A stretch of 64,000 nucleotides of DNA, taken from positions 1-64,000 of IMG/VR virus record IMGVR_UViG_3300019764_000005; one strand, 5' to 3'. The DNA is from a virus. Below the pieces are notes generated by a model. It made no database searches and was not told where the DNA came from. It was given only the letters and a program-made list of their open reading frames with translations. Positions 1-7,659 of this stretch are shown here, one piece after another. Both the position numbers and the translations under genes were made by a program. Within the stretch, counting starts at the first letter, position 1. The number at the start of each line of letters is the position of its first letter.

Positions 1-153
1 ATCAGCCTTGAAATTACTCTCTGTAATTACTGCACTGATCCACGATAAATCTTCAGTTAACGCGACAGTTCCATTGGTCGTAATATCTACAGTTTTCTCC
101 TGTGCTGTATTAAGGAAATTTAGACTTTCCGGATTCGTTAATAAATAAAACAT
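1..153 (-). CDS. Partial virion-region protein, N-terminal 51 residues
   Basis: An open frame starts at ATG (153) and runs off the left edge, so only 51 residues are visible. Its start follows the stop of the connector gene almost directly (TGATATG), which suggests translational coupling in the capsid operon. The visible part is hydrophilic with no recognisable motif. From its position after the connector gene it is probably another neck or tail component (inference from context only). Confidence 0.6.
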   Translation of the reverse strand, partial: MFYLLTNPESLNFLNTAQEKTVDITTNGTVALTEDLSWISAVITESNFKAD

Positions 154-154
154 A

Positions 155-901
155 TCAGTTTAGGTTTTTCTTTTGAAAATTATCGGCTTGCTCTTGATTC
201 ATAGTTTGCTCAACCTCCTGTTCCCTCAGGTGAATTCCACAGAATAGCGCAATTTCAACAGTAATCCTATTTAGCATGTATTCTGGCAGTTCAAAATCTT
301 GAAATGAAGCATCGGATGGATTATAAACAGGCTTCCCATTCGGAGCCACAATATATGTCCATTTTGGATCCTTTGGTCTTCTCTGGTAATAAATTGAAAC
401 ATCAGAAGTAGCCACATTTGAACCACCTGACGTATCAATACCTATTGTGGTGGGGAAAACATAAATAAAATCTGATCTTTTTTCGTACACTGGGAATTGC
501 GTAGTTGGAGAAGTAAGCTTATTGGCAAGAACATACCTACCGTGAACCTTGTCTAACTCATCCATCCTAACCTCATCATTATACCAAACACTCTTCACGT
601 AATAGAAATCGTCTGGCAAAACAAAGTAGTCTGTAAAACCATTAGGGGAAGCCAATGAAGCTTCCCTTTGTATGGTTTTCCGATCAGTAAATATATCGAG
701 TGCATTTTGAAGTGAAGGCAAAGCCTCAACTAATCCAGATTTATTTCTCCTATTTTTAGCTCGGTAAATATCCATCGGAAGCTCATTAATGATCTTCAAT
801 TGAGCATCCTTAGCTATATAGTTGAATCTGTCTGGTGTTATGACTCCGTAATTATTCTTGTTCATCAAGAACTGAATTACTCGATATATATCATTGATCA
901 T
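155..901 (-). CDS. Putative head-tail connector / neck ring protein
   Basis: This 248-residue protein begins MINDIYRVIQFLMNKN and continues with a helical N-terminal half and a beta-rich middle (an FVLPDDFYY segment, then a YVFPTT strand). That pattern is common in adaptor or ring proteins that follow the capsid gene in Bacteroidota podoviruses, including crAss-like phages (family recollection, not searched). It lies two genes downstream of the capsid gene on the same strand and overlaps the spacing of the next gene. A role at the portal-tail junction is inferred from order and length; no catalytic motif is seen. Confidence 0.5.
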   Translation of the reverse strand: MINDIYRVIQFLMNKNNYGVITPDRFNYIAKDAQLKIINELPMDIYRAKNRRNKSGLVEALPSLQNALDIFTDRKTIQREASLASPNGFTDYFVLPDDFYYVKSVWYNDEVRMDELDKVHGRYVLANKLTSPTTQFPVYEKRSDFIYVFPTTIGIDTSGGSNVATSDVSIYYQRRPKDPKWTYIVAPNGKPVYNPSDASFQDFELPEYMLNRITVEIALFCGIHLREQEVEQTMNQEQADNFQKKNLN

Positions 902-910
902 GATTTACGT

Positions 911-1702
911 TTATTTAGTTAACTGCTCGGATATTCTTCTCAAAACATCAACACCTTCTTCTGTTCCACAGTAGGTAGCAAACTCCTCTTCCATACTAGC
1001 ACCTTTCGGTATTGTAAGGAATGATTTATGCGTATCCCTCCATGAGCATTCGGTTTGATCGTCATTCAAGTAGATAAGTCCGACTATCAATGCTGTTTTA
1101 AACTTAAATTTAAACCTTGTTCTTTCGTCATCGAATGCGTCAATAACTTTGTCTGGACATTCTCTAGATAGATTAACAAGAGCAACTCTGGCACCAGTTA
1201 TATCCATAGTATGATCACCACCAAGAACAACGCTATGTGCTGCCAATACCTCATCTGAAGGTCTATCCTTAATAAGATTCCTAGCCTCATCCTCCATAGC
1301 GATAAAACTCATCTCGTCCTTAGCCTCTTTTGCTTTATCCTCAAGTCGCCAACTTGCGCCACTTTTAGAATTTGCTCCATTAGCCTCATTCAGCCTGTGT
1401 AGCATTAAGAATTTCAGTTTACACATCTCAGTTGCACTGACAATACATTCATTGTCATCGAATTCGACAGGGTATAATTTTACCTTGTTTTCCGTGTCTT
1501 GCTCGTCCAAAAAAGGAGTATCGAATTTGTCAGAATACCTGAGATTGATTAGAAACCCATTAACGACCACTTTGGTTACAGGCTTAACCTGCACAGCGTA
1601 ACCTTGAGAAATAAATCTAAACGACCTCTTATCACCTATTAATTCAGCACATTTTTCGTGCAATTCTTTGATTACCTGACTTTTAGTTTTTGCTTTAGCC
1701 AT
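911..1702 (-). CDS. Hypothetical virion-operon protein
   Basis: A 263-residue soluble protein lies between the capsid and connector genes. The N-terminus is lysine-rich (MAKAKTKSQ) and the rest is a mixed alpha/beta sequence with no motif I recognise. Its length and position fit a head-completion or structural accessory protein, but that is inference. A strong hairpin lies upstream, between it and the capsid gene, so capsid mRNA may partly terminate before reaching it, giving capsid excess over connector proteins. Confidence 0.5.
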   Translation of the reverse strand: MAKAKTKSQVIKELHEKCAELIGDKRSFRFISQGYAVQVKPVTKVVVNGFLINLRYSDKFDTPFLDEQDTENKVKLYPVEFDDNECIVSATEMCKLKFLMLHRLNEANGANSKSGASWRLEDKAKEAKDEMSFIAMEDEARNLIKDRPSDEVLAAHSVVLGGDHTMDITGARVALVNLSRECPDKVIDAFDDERTRFKFKFKTALIVGLIYLNDDQTECSWRDTHKSFLTIPKGASMEEEFATYCGTEEGVDVLRRISEQLTK

Positions 1703-1744
1703 TATTAAATTGTATTAAATTAAATTTACTTTTTTTTAAAAAAA

Positions 1745-1777
1745 AATAGGGAAGGAATCTTGCCTCCCCTATTTGAT
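1745..1777 (-). terminator. Rho-independent terminator after capsid gene
   Basis: Stem AAATAGGGaAGG / CCTcCCCTATTT with one mismatch is followed, in the minus direction, by a long U tract. It sits 13 bases after the capsid stop and probably causes partial termination, raising capsid mRNA over the downstream neck genes. Confidence 0.75.
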
Positions 1778-1789
1778 GTTTGAATATTA

Positions 1790-3154
1790 TTAAGCGCCTT
1801 GGAAAATGGTCCACTTAATCATACCGACTGCTCTTAAGCAACGCTCAGTAAGCCAGTGAATCTCATATCTGTCGGTAGTAGATGTATGGTCAGGAACCAT
1901 AGTACCACCAGCATAAGTAGTTTGCAATTTACGCGAGTAACCAGCTTTCGCTTTATACATTTGCGTAAGATATTGAATTGCTTCAGGAGCTATTCTGTCA
2001 TAAGAACCAGGCAACATGGCGCCAGCCTGAGAAGTCATTCCCATTGGAACCATCATTCCGTGAATCTGATCATCAGCATGAAATTGTGATGGATTCAAAG
2101 CAGTTGGATCTTTCAAAATATTCCATCCTGAATAATTGAACTCGTAAGTTCCACGACGGAAACCTTTAAATCCAAGATCAAGAACCCTTCCTTTAAGATC
2201 ATCATTGCCATACACACCATAATTGGCAGTAGCACCATCGAACCCAAGTTCTGCAGATAAGAAATCATCAATACCTAAAGCATGACGAGTGCCAATGTAC
2301 AATGCATTGTATTCCTCACCATTTATTTTATCCAAACGGTCTACTACACCATCAATATCGTCAATGGATGCCATTGGACCAGTAAAAGTATTTCCTCTAA
2401 CTCGAATAGAAGAGAACAAACCCTGGGTACCTTTATAGCCTGTCAAAGTCGATGTTCCAGAAATAGTGATATCCTCAAGCATTTGGAATTCTAGATTATC
2501 TAGGAATCTCTTGAAAGATTCTTCCTCATCCTCCATATACCAATAAGGAGATCCGTCGTTTGCATACAACCATGTAATGTTAGGTATGTCAGATCCATCA
2601 ACTGAGAATTGATCTTTAATGATAACTGGCGAAACATCGTAACGCTCGAAATCACGGGTTAAAGCTTTCTCTTTTCCGTCGGTTCCTTTTTTAAATTCAC
2701 CACCAATAACTCTTACCGTAAGAGCGGTAGTTCCAACAGTCCAAGCTGCAGAATTCTGTACGGCTGCCGTGAATGTATCGGCTGTAACTGCTGTCACAAT
2801 ACCAATCTCCTTACCTGCTGCTGCAGTAGAATAAACAAGAATCTTATCATTCAAACGAATCGAATGGGCAACGTAAGTAAATACATTAGCAGTTCGGGTA
2901 GTACCTGTGTGAACACGGTGTCTTCTTCCGTACTCACCCCAAATAGCAAGGTCAGAGTTTAATTCCTCTTCATAACCCATGGTGTCAAGGAAACCAGTTA
3001 TTGATTGAGGGTTGAATATGTTAACCAAGTCCGGCATCGCATCGGGCAAATACTGGTTGGTAAAGTCATACACAGAGCGGTAATTCGCTCCGGTAGCTTG
3101 AATATTATTGTTCGGTTCAAATATTTTCGCATCAGCGATTGCATCTATAGCCAT
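1790..3154 (-). CDS. Major capsid protein
   Basis: A 454-residue protein that forms the icosahedral shell. The N-terminal third contains an NQYLPDAMPD segment, then SITGFLDTMG and WGEYGRRHRVHTG, a pattern I associate with capsid proteins of crAss-like and related Bacteroidota podoviruses (recollection; no search was run). The length suits an HK97-fold capsid protein. It follows a scaffold-like gene with an 18-base gap and is followed by a strong terminator, the usual setting for the most abundant virion protein. The C-terminus lacks low-complexity tails. The main uncertainty is the exact phage family. Confidence 0.8.
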   Translation of the reverse strand: MAIDAIADAKIFEPNNNIQATGANYRSVYDFTNQYLPDAMPDLVNIFNPQSITGFLDTMGYEEELNSDLAIWGEYGRRHRVHTGTTRTANVFTYVAHSIRLNDKILVYSTAAAGKEIGIVTAVTADTFTAAVQNSAAWTVGTTALTVRVIGGEFKKGTDGKEKALTRDFERYDVSPVIIKDQFSVDGSDIPNITWLYANDGSPYWYMEDEEESFKRFLDNLEFQMLEDITISGTSTLTGYKGTQGLFSSIRVRGNTFTGPMASIDDIDGVVDRLDKINGEEYNALYIGTRHALGIDDFLSAELGFDGATANYGVYGNDDLKGRVLDLGFKGFRRGTYEFNYSGWNILKDPTALNPSQFHADDQIHGMMVPMGMTSQAGAMLPGSYDRIAPEAIQYLTQMYKAKAGYSRKLQTTYAGGTMVPDHTSTTDRYEIHWLTERCLRAVGMIKWTIFQGA

Positions 3155-3171
3155 TGTATAAAATTTTAAAG

Positions 3172-4302
3172 TTAACGTTTCTTACTACGCATCCCTTTGC
3201 CATGACTCTTTTTCAAAGTTGCCCTATGATGCGCAAGCGCATCGAAACCTTCATTCTTGTGCTCCTGCTTATTAGGATCTTGATTAAGGGTAGACTCGTT
3301 CGCCTTTTCCCGTAACTGATCTTTAACAACAGACGCCTCTACGAAGTTTTTATGGTCCTTTAATATGTCAGCAATCTGTTCACCGGCTAATAAGGTTTTC
3401 AAAAGTTTCCCATGATCCAGTTCTCCTGCATCATTTTTATACCTTCCCATAATCCCTTCAATTGAAGAAGAAGATTTGCCAAAAGCTTCAATATCCTTAA
3501 ATGAGTAGTCGAACCCATCCTGATTGATACCTTTGATAGAACCCATGGCTGAGTTCACACTATTTGTCCAAGCTTCTTTTCCTGCGGCAGTTCGGGATGC
3601 TATCTCGTTATTCTTCTGCTCGATAGGTTCAGAATATTTCTTCCTAGACTCTTCAAAGAACTTTTCTGCTTTACTAGCATCTTGTTTTCTGAAAATCTCA
3701 GCTTTACGAATAGCAGATGCGTTTGCGCGTAATTCGACGTCTGTATATTCATCTCCTTCCAATTTGTCAGGAATTCCATAAGTATCTTCAAATAGGAAGT
3801 TTATATCATCGCGTGAAAGCTCAGGATGCTGTTCTGCTAGGTATCCCCTTAGCTTAACATCTTCACTCTCAGTGCTCCAATCTTTCTGGGTTCTGACGAA
3901 ATCATTAAAACCCCTTCCTGTGTCCTGATGAAACTTATTGAAAGCATCAACTTCAGGTGCCAGTTCTTGTGGCACTATTTTTTCAACTTCTTTTTCAATT
4001 GTTTGAGGAGCTAAGTCTTCCCAAGATTTAATCTCTCTGTTTGCCTTTTCGGTCAAACGATTAAAAAATTGTTCTTCACTTACGGTACCCCAATCAAACT
4101 GATTAGAAGTAGATTCATTCGTTTTTGGTGGATCCTGCTTTGGAGGATCTGTTTTTTGAGTCTCATTTTTAGGCGGCTCATTATGAGGAGGAGTGTCGTT
4201 CTTTGGAGGATTATTTTTATTGGGATCCTCTACATGAGTCTCTTTTTTTGGCTCAGGAACTTGCATCCCTCTATTTTTCAGAATTTCTTGAAATTTAGAC
4301 AT
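3172..4302 (-). CDS. Putative capsid scaffolding protein
   Basis: This 376-residue, highly charged protein has a proline/asparagine/lysine-rich N-terminal segment (about residues 15-65), then helical, probably coiled-coil sequence to the end, and a basic C-terminus (MRSKKR). Helical charged proteins encoded just upstream of the capsid gene usually act as scaffolds, with a basic C-terminus that binds the capsid shell (established for several tailed phages). No protease motif is seen, so it is probably a scaffold alone. It is the first gene of the capsid operon, behind a TATATTTG promoter. Confidence 0.65.
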   Translation of the reverse strand: MSKFQEILKNRGMQVPEPKKETHVEDPNKNNPPKNDTPPHNEPPKNETQKTDPPKQDPPKTNESTSNQFDWGTVSEEQFFNRLTEKANREIKSWEDLAPQTIEKEVEKIVPQELAPEVDAFNKFHQDTGRGFNDFVRTQKDWSTESEDVKLRGYLAEQHPELSRDDINFLFEDTYGIPDKLEGDEYTDVELRANASAIRKAEIFRKQDASKAEKFFEESRKKYSEPIEQKNNEIASRTAAGKEAWTNSVNSAMGSIKGINQDGFDYSFKDIEAFGKSSSSIEGIMGRYKNDAGELDHGKLLKTLLAGEQIADILKDHKNFVEASVVKDQLREKANESTLNQDPNKQEHKNEGFDALAHHRATLKKSHGKGMRSKKR

Positions 4303-4352
4303 CTCGATTAAATTTAATTACTATTTTAATTTAGACTTATTCTATATAATAG

Positions 4353-4385
4353 CAAATATATGGAAAAATGCCAATATAGTTTCAA
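4353..4385 (-). promoter_or_regulatory. Promoter of the scaffold-capsid operon
   Basis: On the minus strand the sequence TATATTTG (4360-4353) matches the Bacteroidota -7 consensus TAnnTTTG, with a TTG at 4385-4383 as a possible -33 element. It lies about 50 bases upstream of the scaffold start. The same TATATTTG occurs before the large fibre gene, so it may mark late promoters. Confidence 0.5.
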
Positions 4386-4440
4386 TTTTTTGTATAATTT
4401 TATTGTCGATATAACTATTGTGAAATTTAATATTGTGAAA

Positions 4441-4812
4441 ATGAGCACAACTTATGAAATGAATGGATTCCTTAGAGTTAAGGAAGACGAACAGCAAATT
4501 AGCGATAAATTTAAAAAGAGAGAATTTGTCATCGAAGTGGAAAACGAAAGGAATTCTGATTGGAATGATTTCGTGAAATTCCAACTAACTCAGGATAGAT
4601 GCAATATCATTGATGATTTTAATATCAATTCTGAAATTAAGGTGTTTTTTAATATCCGGGGAAGGAAGTTTGAAAAAGATGGCAAAATGAATTACTTCTC
4701 AAATATTGAAGCTTGGAAGGTAGAGAGGTTTAGGTCAGATGATTCTCCCCAACAAGAAGTTCATCAAAACGAAATGCCTGGAGCACCTGAAGAAGATGAT
4801 CTTCCGTTCTGA
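4441..4812 (+). CDS. Single-stranded DNA-binding protein (DUF3127-type)
   Basis: This 123-residue protein covers single-stranded DNA during replication and recombination. The core carries the DUF3127 pattern: FVIEVENE, FVKFQLTQDRCNIIDDF, then EIKVFFNIRGR and ending in IEAWKVER, consistent with an OB fold. The tail is acidic and ends EEDDLPF, matching the SSB tail that recruits partner proteins (established for SSBs). A longer frame opens at 4360, but the ATG at 4441 starts the conserved region and gives the expected length. It is divergent from the scaffold gene and begins a short plus-strand operon. Confidence 0.85.
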   Translation: MSTTYEMNGFLRVKEDEQQISDKFKKREFVIEVENERNSDWNDFVKFQLTQDRCNIIDDFNINSEIKVFFNIRGRKFEKDGKMNYFSNIEAWKVERFRSDDSPQQEVHQNEMPGAPEEDDLPF

Positions 4813-4856
4813 TCACAAATGAATTTAAGTTTAATATTAATTTAATAAATAGCATC

Positions 4857-5075
4857 ATGAAACAAACTGGATCACAAAAAGGTAAAGAGATAAATATGGG
4901 GAAAATAGCAGAAGCTAAAAGAAAACAAGATTCTGCTATTAACGCTCAAATTAAAGGAGCATCACTTCAGTTTGCTGTTCAGCTCAACCAAGGAACTGGT
5001 GATATCGAGAAAGTGAAAGAACATTGGGCAGAATTTGAGAAGATGATGAAAGAATCCAGAAAAGGATCTGAGTAA
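4857..5075 (+). CDS. Small hypothetical protein downstream of SSB
   Basis: A 72-residue charged, helical protein, probably co-transcribed with the SSB gene (gap of 44 bases) and closed by a strong terminator. It contains a polar glutamine-rich helix and no known motif. A second in-frame ATG at 4896 would give 59 residues. Function unknown; pairing with SSB suggests a replication accessory role (inference). Confidence 0.55.
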   Translation: MKQTGSQKGKEINMGKIAEAKRKQDSAINAQIKGASLQFAVQLNQGTGDIEKVKEHWAEFEKMMKESRKGSE

Positions 5076-5093
5076 TACAAAATAAAGAACAAG

Positions 5094-5126
5094 CAAAAAG
5101 GGAGTCAAATGACTCCCTTTTGTTTT
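5094..5126 (+). terminator. Rho-independent terminator of the SSB operon
   Basis: A perfect stem AAAAGGGAGTC / GACTCCCTTTT with a four-base loop is followed by TGTTTT. It lies 20 bases after the 72-residue gene and also faces the convergent basic-protein gene. Confidence 0.85.
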
Positions 5127-5166
5127 CGCAACAAACCTTTAAAACTCACCTCTCGCTATTTGTGTA

Positions 5167-5490
5167 TTATTTAACTGTAGTCCTTATTTTATAGAATTTG
5201 CCTCCTGACTTTTTATAGCCTGCTTTAGAGCCTTTACGCTTTGTTTCAAGATTGTAAGTTCTCTCAGTGATAGGATGAAGACGCTCTGACATTAAATATG
5301 CGCCATCTTCTTTCTGTAGTCTTCTCTCTTCAGCTTTAAGACTCTTAGATCCTGTAGTTGTTGTTTTAGATTTTCTACGAGTTTTAACTTTAGTCTTTGT
5401 TGCCGATGTTCCGACTTTAGCCTTACCCTTTACACCAGGCTTAGCTTTTGCTCGAGTCTTAGTCTTAACTGTAATTTTTGGTTTTGGCAT
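5167..5490 (-). CDS. Very basic lysine/threonine-rich protein
   Basis: The first 50 of 107 residues are almost entirely K, T, A, R, G and V, resembling histone H1-like tails. The C-terminal half is more ordered and contains RLHPITERTYN. Such proteins can bind nucleic acid nonspecifically, for example in packaged DNA condensation (established for other basic virion proteins; inferred here). A TAAATTTG promoter lies just upstream, and the gene ends facing the SSB operon terminator. Confidence 0.65.
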   Translation of the reverse strand: MPKPKITVKTKTRAKAKPGVKGKAKVGTSATKTKVKTRRKSKTTTTGSKSLKAEERRLQKEDGAYLMSERLHPITERTYNLETKRKGSKAGYKKSGGKFYKIRTTVK

Positions 5491-5514
5491 GATTGTAATT
5501 TTTAGTTAATAGTA

Positions 5515-5547
5515 CAAATTTACGTAAAAATTAAATTAAAACCACAA
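5515..5547 (-). promoter_or_regulatory. Promoter of the basic-protein gene
   Basis: Minus-strand TAAATTTG at 5522-5515 matches TAnnTTTG, with TTG at 5547-5545. It lies 25 bases upstream of the start codon of the 107-residue basic protein. Confidence 0.55.
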
Positions 5548-5553
5548 TAAGAA

Positions 5554-5668
5554 GAGTAGCGGCAGGACACCCTGCGCAATTTAATCTCGCTCACCTTGTA
5601 AGCCTATTAAACCCAATAACAGGAACTATGTGCCACCAAATGTAATTACGTTTTAATCCCAGCTACTC
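5554..5668 (-). ncRNA. Possible structured RNA beside tRNA genes
   Basis: This 115-base gene-free stretch is closed by GAGTAGC / GCTACTC (5662-5668 with 5554-5560) and contains an inner GCAGG-GTGT-CCTGC hairpin (5562-5575). It directly follows a tRNA on the same strand and would be on the same transcript. It does not fold as a normal tRNA, and I do not recognise the family. It could instead be a tRNA-processing spacer or terminator structure. Confidence 0.35.
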
Positions 5669-5671
5669 ATG

Positions 5672-5744
5672 TGGACCATACCGGACTCGAACCAGTGACC
5701 TTATCCTTATGAGGGATCTGCTCTACCAACTGAGCTAAAGGTCC
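5672..5744 (-). tRNA. tRNA with CAT anticodon (elongator Met or Ile2)
   Basis: A cloverleaf of 73 bases has D arm GCTC-AGTTGGTA-GAGC, anticodon loop CTCATAA with anticodon CAT, and T loop TTCGAGT. The acceptor stem has one mismatch. No CCA is encoded. The CAT anticodon can be elongator Met or lysidine-modified Ile; the lack of three GC pairs in the anticodon stem argues against initiator. It is the second tRNA of a minus-strand tRNA transcript. Confidence 0.9.
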
Positions 5745-5749
5745 AATTG

Positions 5750-5858
5750 CGCGTCTTTTATATTAAGGACATTACTACGCGCTCCCTCCAGGAACTTTCA
5801 GCTCGTGCGCCCTTTATCCTTCTGTGGGGCGTTACAGTTTTTAATGAGCTACCTACGT
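5750..5858 (-). ncRNA. Structured spacer between two tRNAs
   Basis: The spacer between the tRNAs can form nested stems: AGCTC/GAGCT (5850-5846 with 5804-5800) enclosing CGCCC/GGGCG (5831-5827 with 5812-5808). It has no open frame. It may be a processing signal or a degenerate tRNA-like RNA; the family is not recognised. Confidence 0.3.
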
Positions 5859-5859
5859 G

Positions 5860-5932
5860 TAGCGGGACCAGGACTCGAACCTAGAACCTCTGGGATATGA
5901 GCCCAGCGAAATACCAATTTCTCCACCCCGCG
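5860..5932 (-). tRNA. Initiator-like tRNA-fMet (CAT)
   Basis: The 73-base cloverleaf starts CGCGGGGTGGAG as bacterial initiator tRNAs do. Position 1 (C) faces T and does not pair, and the anticodon stem CTGGG/CCCAG ends in three consecutive G-C pairs around loop CTCATAT. Both are established hallmarks of initiator tRNA. No CCA is encoded. It is the first product of a promoter at 5944-5974. An initiator tRNA in a phage could favour start-codon use on late mRNAs (inference). Confidence 0.9.
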
Positions 5933-5943
5933 ATTTTGTATTA

Positions 5944-5974
5944 CAAATCTACTACCAATTCTATTTAGAAACAA
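5944..5974 (-). promoter_or_regulatory. Promoter of the tRNA transcript
   Basis: Minus-strand TAGATTTG (5951-5944) with TTG at 5974-5972 gives the exact 23-base step seen at several promoters in this window. It lies just upstream of the initiator tRNA. The -33 part lies in a 19-base element, TATTTAGAAACAAACTAAA, repeated at about 6187-6205 before the next small gene. Confidence 0.65.
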
Positions 5975-5994
5975 ACTAAAAAAAAAAGAATACC

Positions 5995-6144
5995 CTATTC
6001 ATCTTTAAACGTCTGTTCATACACTTTACTTACGTATTTTATAACGTCTTCAATTTCATCCTCTTTGGAAATGCAGGTTAATTTTAAATTCAATTGCTTT
6101 TCAAAATGATCTGTTTTCTCTTCAACACTATACGCTTTTCTCAT
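5995..6144 (-). CDS. Small hypothetical protein (49 residues)
   Basis: A small, acidic, helical protein lies between DnaB and the tRNAs on the same strand. The frame opens further upstream at 6198, but the ATG at 6144 (MRKAYSVEEK) avoids an AT-rich leader that looks like untranslated sequence. A copy of the element TATTTAGAAACAAACTAAA lies about 45 bases upstream and may supply its promoter. No motif recognised. Confidence 0.5.
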   Translation of the reverse strand: MRKAYSVEEKTDHFEKQLNLKLTCISKEDEIEDVIKYVSKVYEQTFKDE

Positions 6145-6207
6145 GGTTAAAATTTTTGATTTATTTATAAAATTAAAAATATAATTATTTAGAAACAAAC
6201 TAAATTA

Positions 6208-7659
6208 TCAAAACGGATCATCACTATCAAATTCTTTAGCTGGCTCAATTCCCTTATTCGGATTATATTCTTCATTATCCGGAACGACGAAAGGAGCGGA
6301 TCCGTAATCATAAAAATCTGACAGGTACTCGTTAGAGCTGAATTTAATATCGCCAAGAGATCCGTTTCTGTGCTTCTTAACATATAGACATCCGTCGCCT
6401 TTCGATATGAAATTTCCATCCTCATCTTCAGTAATTCCATAAATCCATGGTCTAACAGGGAATATTATAATATCAGCATCCTGCTCGATAGCACCAGATT
6501 CTCTTAAATCTGAAAGTTTTGGAATCTTATCCGACCCTACTCGCTGCTCTATCTGCCTAGATAACTGACTTAGAGCTATAATTGGCACATTTAGGTCTTT
6601 TGCTAAAATCTTTAAAGACCTACTCATTTCAGAAACTTCATTCTCTCTACTTCTTCCAGGCATTGAATTATTAACAAGTTGTATGTAATCAACAACAATT
6701 AAGCCTAGTGGCTTTCTTTTATGAAGCCTTCTGCTTGTAGATGATATGTGAGAAACCGTAGCTCCTGCTTTATCGTCTATGTGCAATGGTATATCCTGAT
6801 GATCACAAATAAATTTACTGTATTTCGATTTTTCGTCTTCGCTCATATTCCCATCTCTTAGATTGGATGGATCTACATCGTAACTACTGATCATTCTATT
6901 TGTTAGTTGATCTTTTCCCATCTCTAATGAGAAAAACAGAGTGTTGTGCCCACTTTTAGCTGCTATTCTAGCAAAAAACAAAGCAATTGCCGTTTTACCC
7001 ATTGATGGTCTTGCTGCCAAAACTATAAGGTCTGAAGGCTGCCATCCACCAAGAAGCTTATCAAGCTTTGGTAACCCTGTGGGAACTCCAGTGGATACCC
7101 CGTCTATTCTGTTTATTTCCTTTTGGGCATATGCACTGTATGCGCTATCCAGACATTTATTGAATGAAATAGCAGTATCACCAGTATTTACATTTTCCCT
7201 GACCGAAGACATTAATCTGTCTGATTCGTTCAAAAGATCCTCAACATCCGAAGTTTCATCATATCCCATGTTGTTAATTTCTGAACCTATCCTTATTAAT
7301 TCTCTTTGGATAAACTTTTGAGCAATTATTCTGGCATGATTTTCTATGTGAGAAGCATTAGCAACTTTTGAGGTTAATTGAGATACATAAAATTGCCCTC
7401 CTGCCTTTTCGAGATTTCCAAGACGTTTAAGCTCCTCTGATACCGTTAAGATATCAGAAGGTTCACCTTTGATCTGCAATGATCTTATAGCCTCAAAAAT
7501 TAAGCCGTGTGCGGGTTTATAGAAAGTATCTGAGTTTATAATAGTCGATACTTTATCGTAAGCATCTTTCTCTTGCAATAAAGCTCCGAGTGTTGCTTCT
7601 TCTAACTCAACTGCCTGAGGAGGCACTTGTCCGTGTTCGGAAAGTCTATTTTCTACCAT
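6208..7659 (-). CDS. dnaB: Replicative DNA helicase, DnaB family
   Basis: This 483-residue protein unwinds DNA at the replication fork as a hexamer using ATP. The N-terminal DnaB domain (about 10-115) is followed by a RecA-like domain with Walker A ARPSMGKTA (about residue 220), Walker B LIVVDYIQL and the DnaB motif SQLSRQIEQR. The length is normal. The C-terminus ends in an acidic DSDDPF tail that resembles SSB tails, which is unusual for DnaB and may allow partner binding (inference). It overlaps the start side of the initiator gene by 7 bases, giving a coupled initiator-helicase pair. Confidence 0.95.
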   Translation of the reverse strand: MVENRLSEHGQVPPQAVELEEATLGALLQEKDAYDKVSTIINSDTFYKPAHGLIFEAIRSLQIKGEPSDILTVSEELKRLGNLEKAGGQFYVSQLTSKVANASHIENHARIIAQKFIQRELIRIGSEINNMGYDETSDVEDLLNESDRLMSSVRENVNTGDTAISFNKCLDSAYSAYAQKEINRIDGVSTGVPTGLPKLDKLLGGWQPSDLIVLAARPSMGKTAIALFFARIAAKSGHNTLFFSLEMGKDQLTNRMISSYDVDPSNLRDGNMSEDEKSKYSKFICDHQDIPLHIDDKAGATVSHISSTSRRLHKRKPLGLIVVDYIQLVNNSMPGRSRENEVSEMSRSLKILAKDLNVPIIALSQLSRQIEQRVGSDKIPKLSDLRESGAIEQDADIIIFPVRPWIYGITEDEDGNFISKGDGCLYVKKHRNGSLGDIKFSSNEYLSDFYDYGSAPFVVPDNEEYNPNKGIEPAKEFDSDDPF

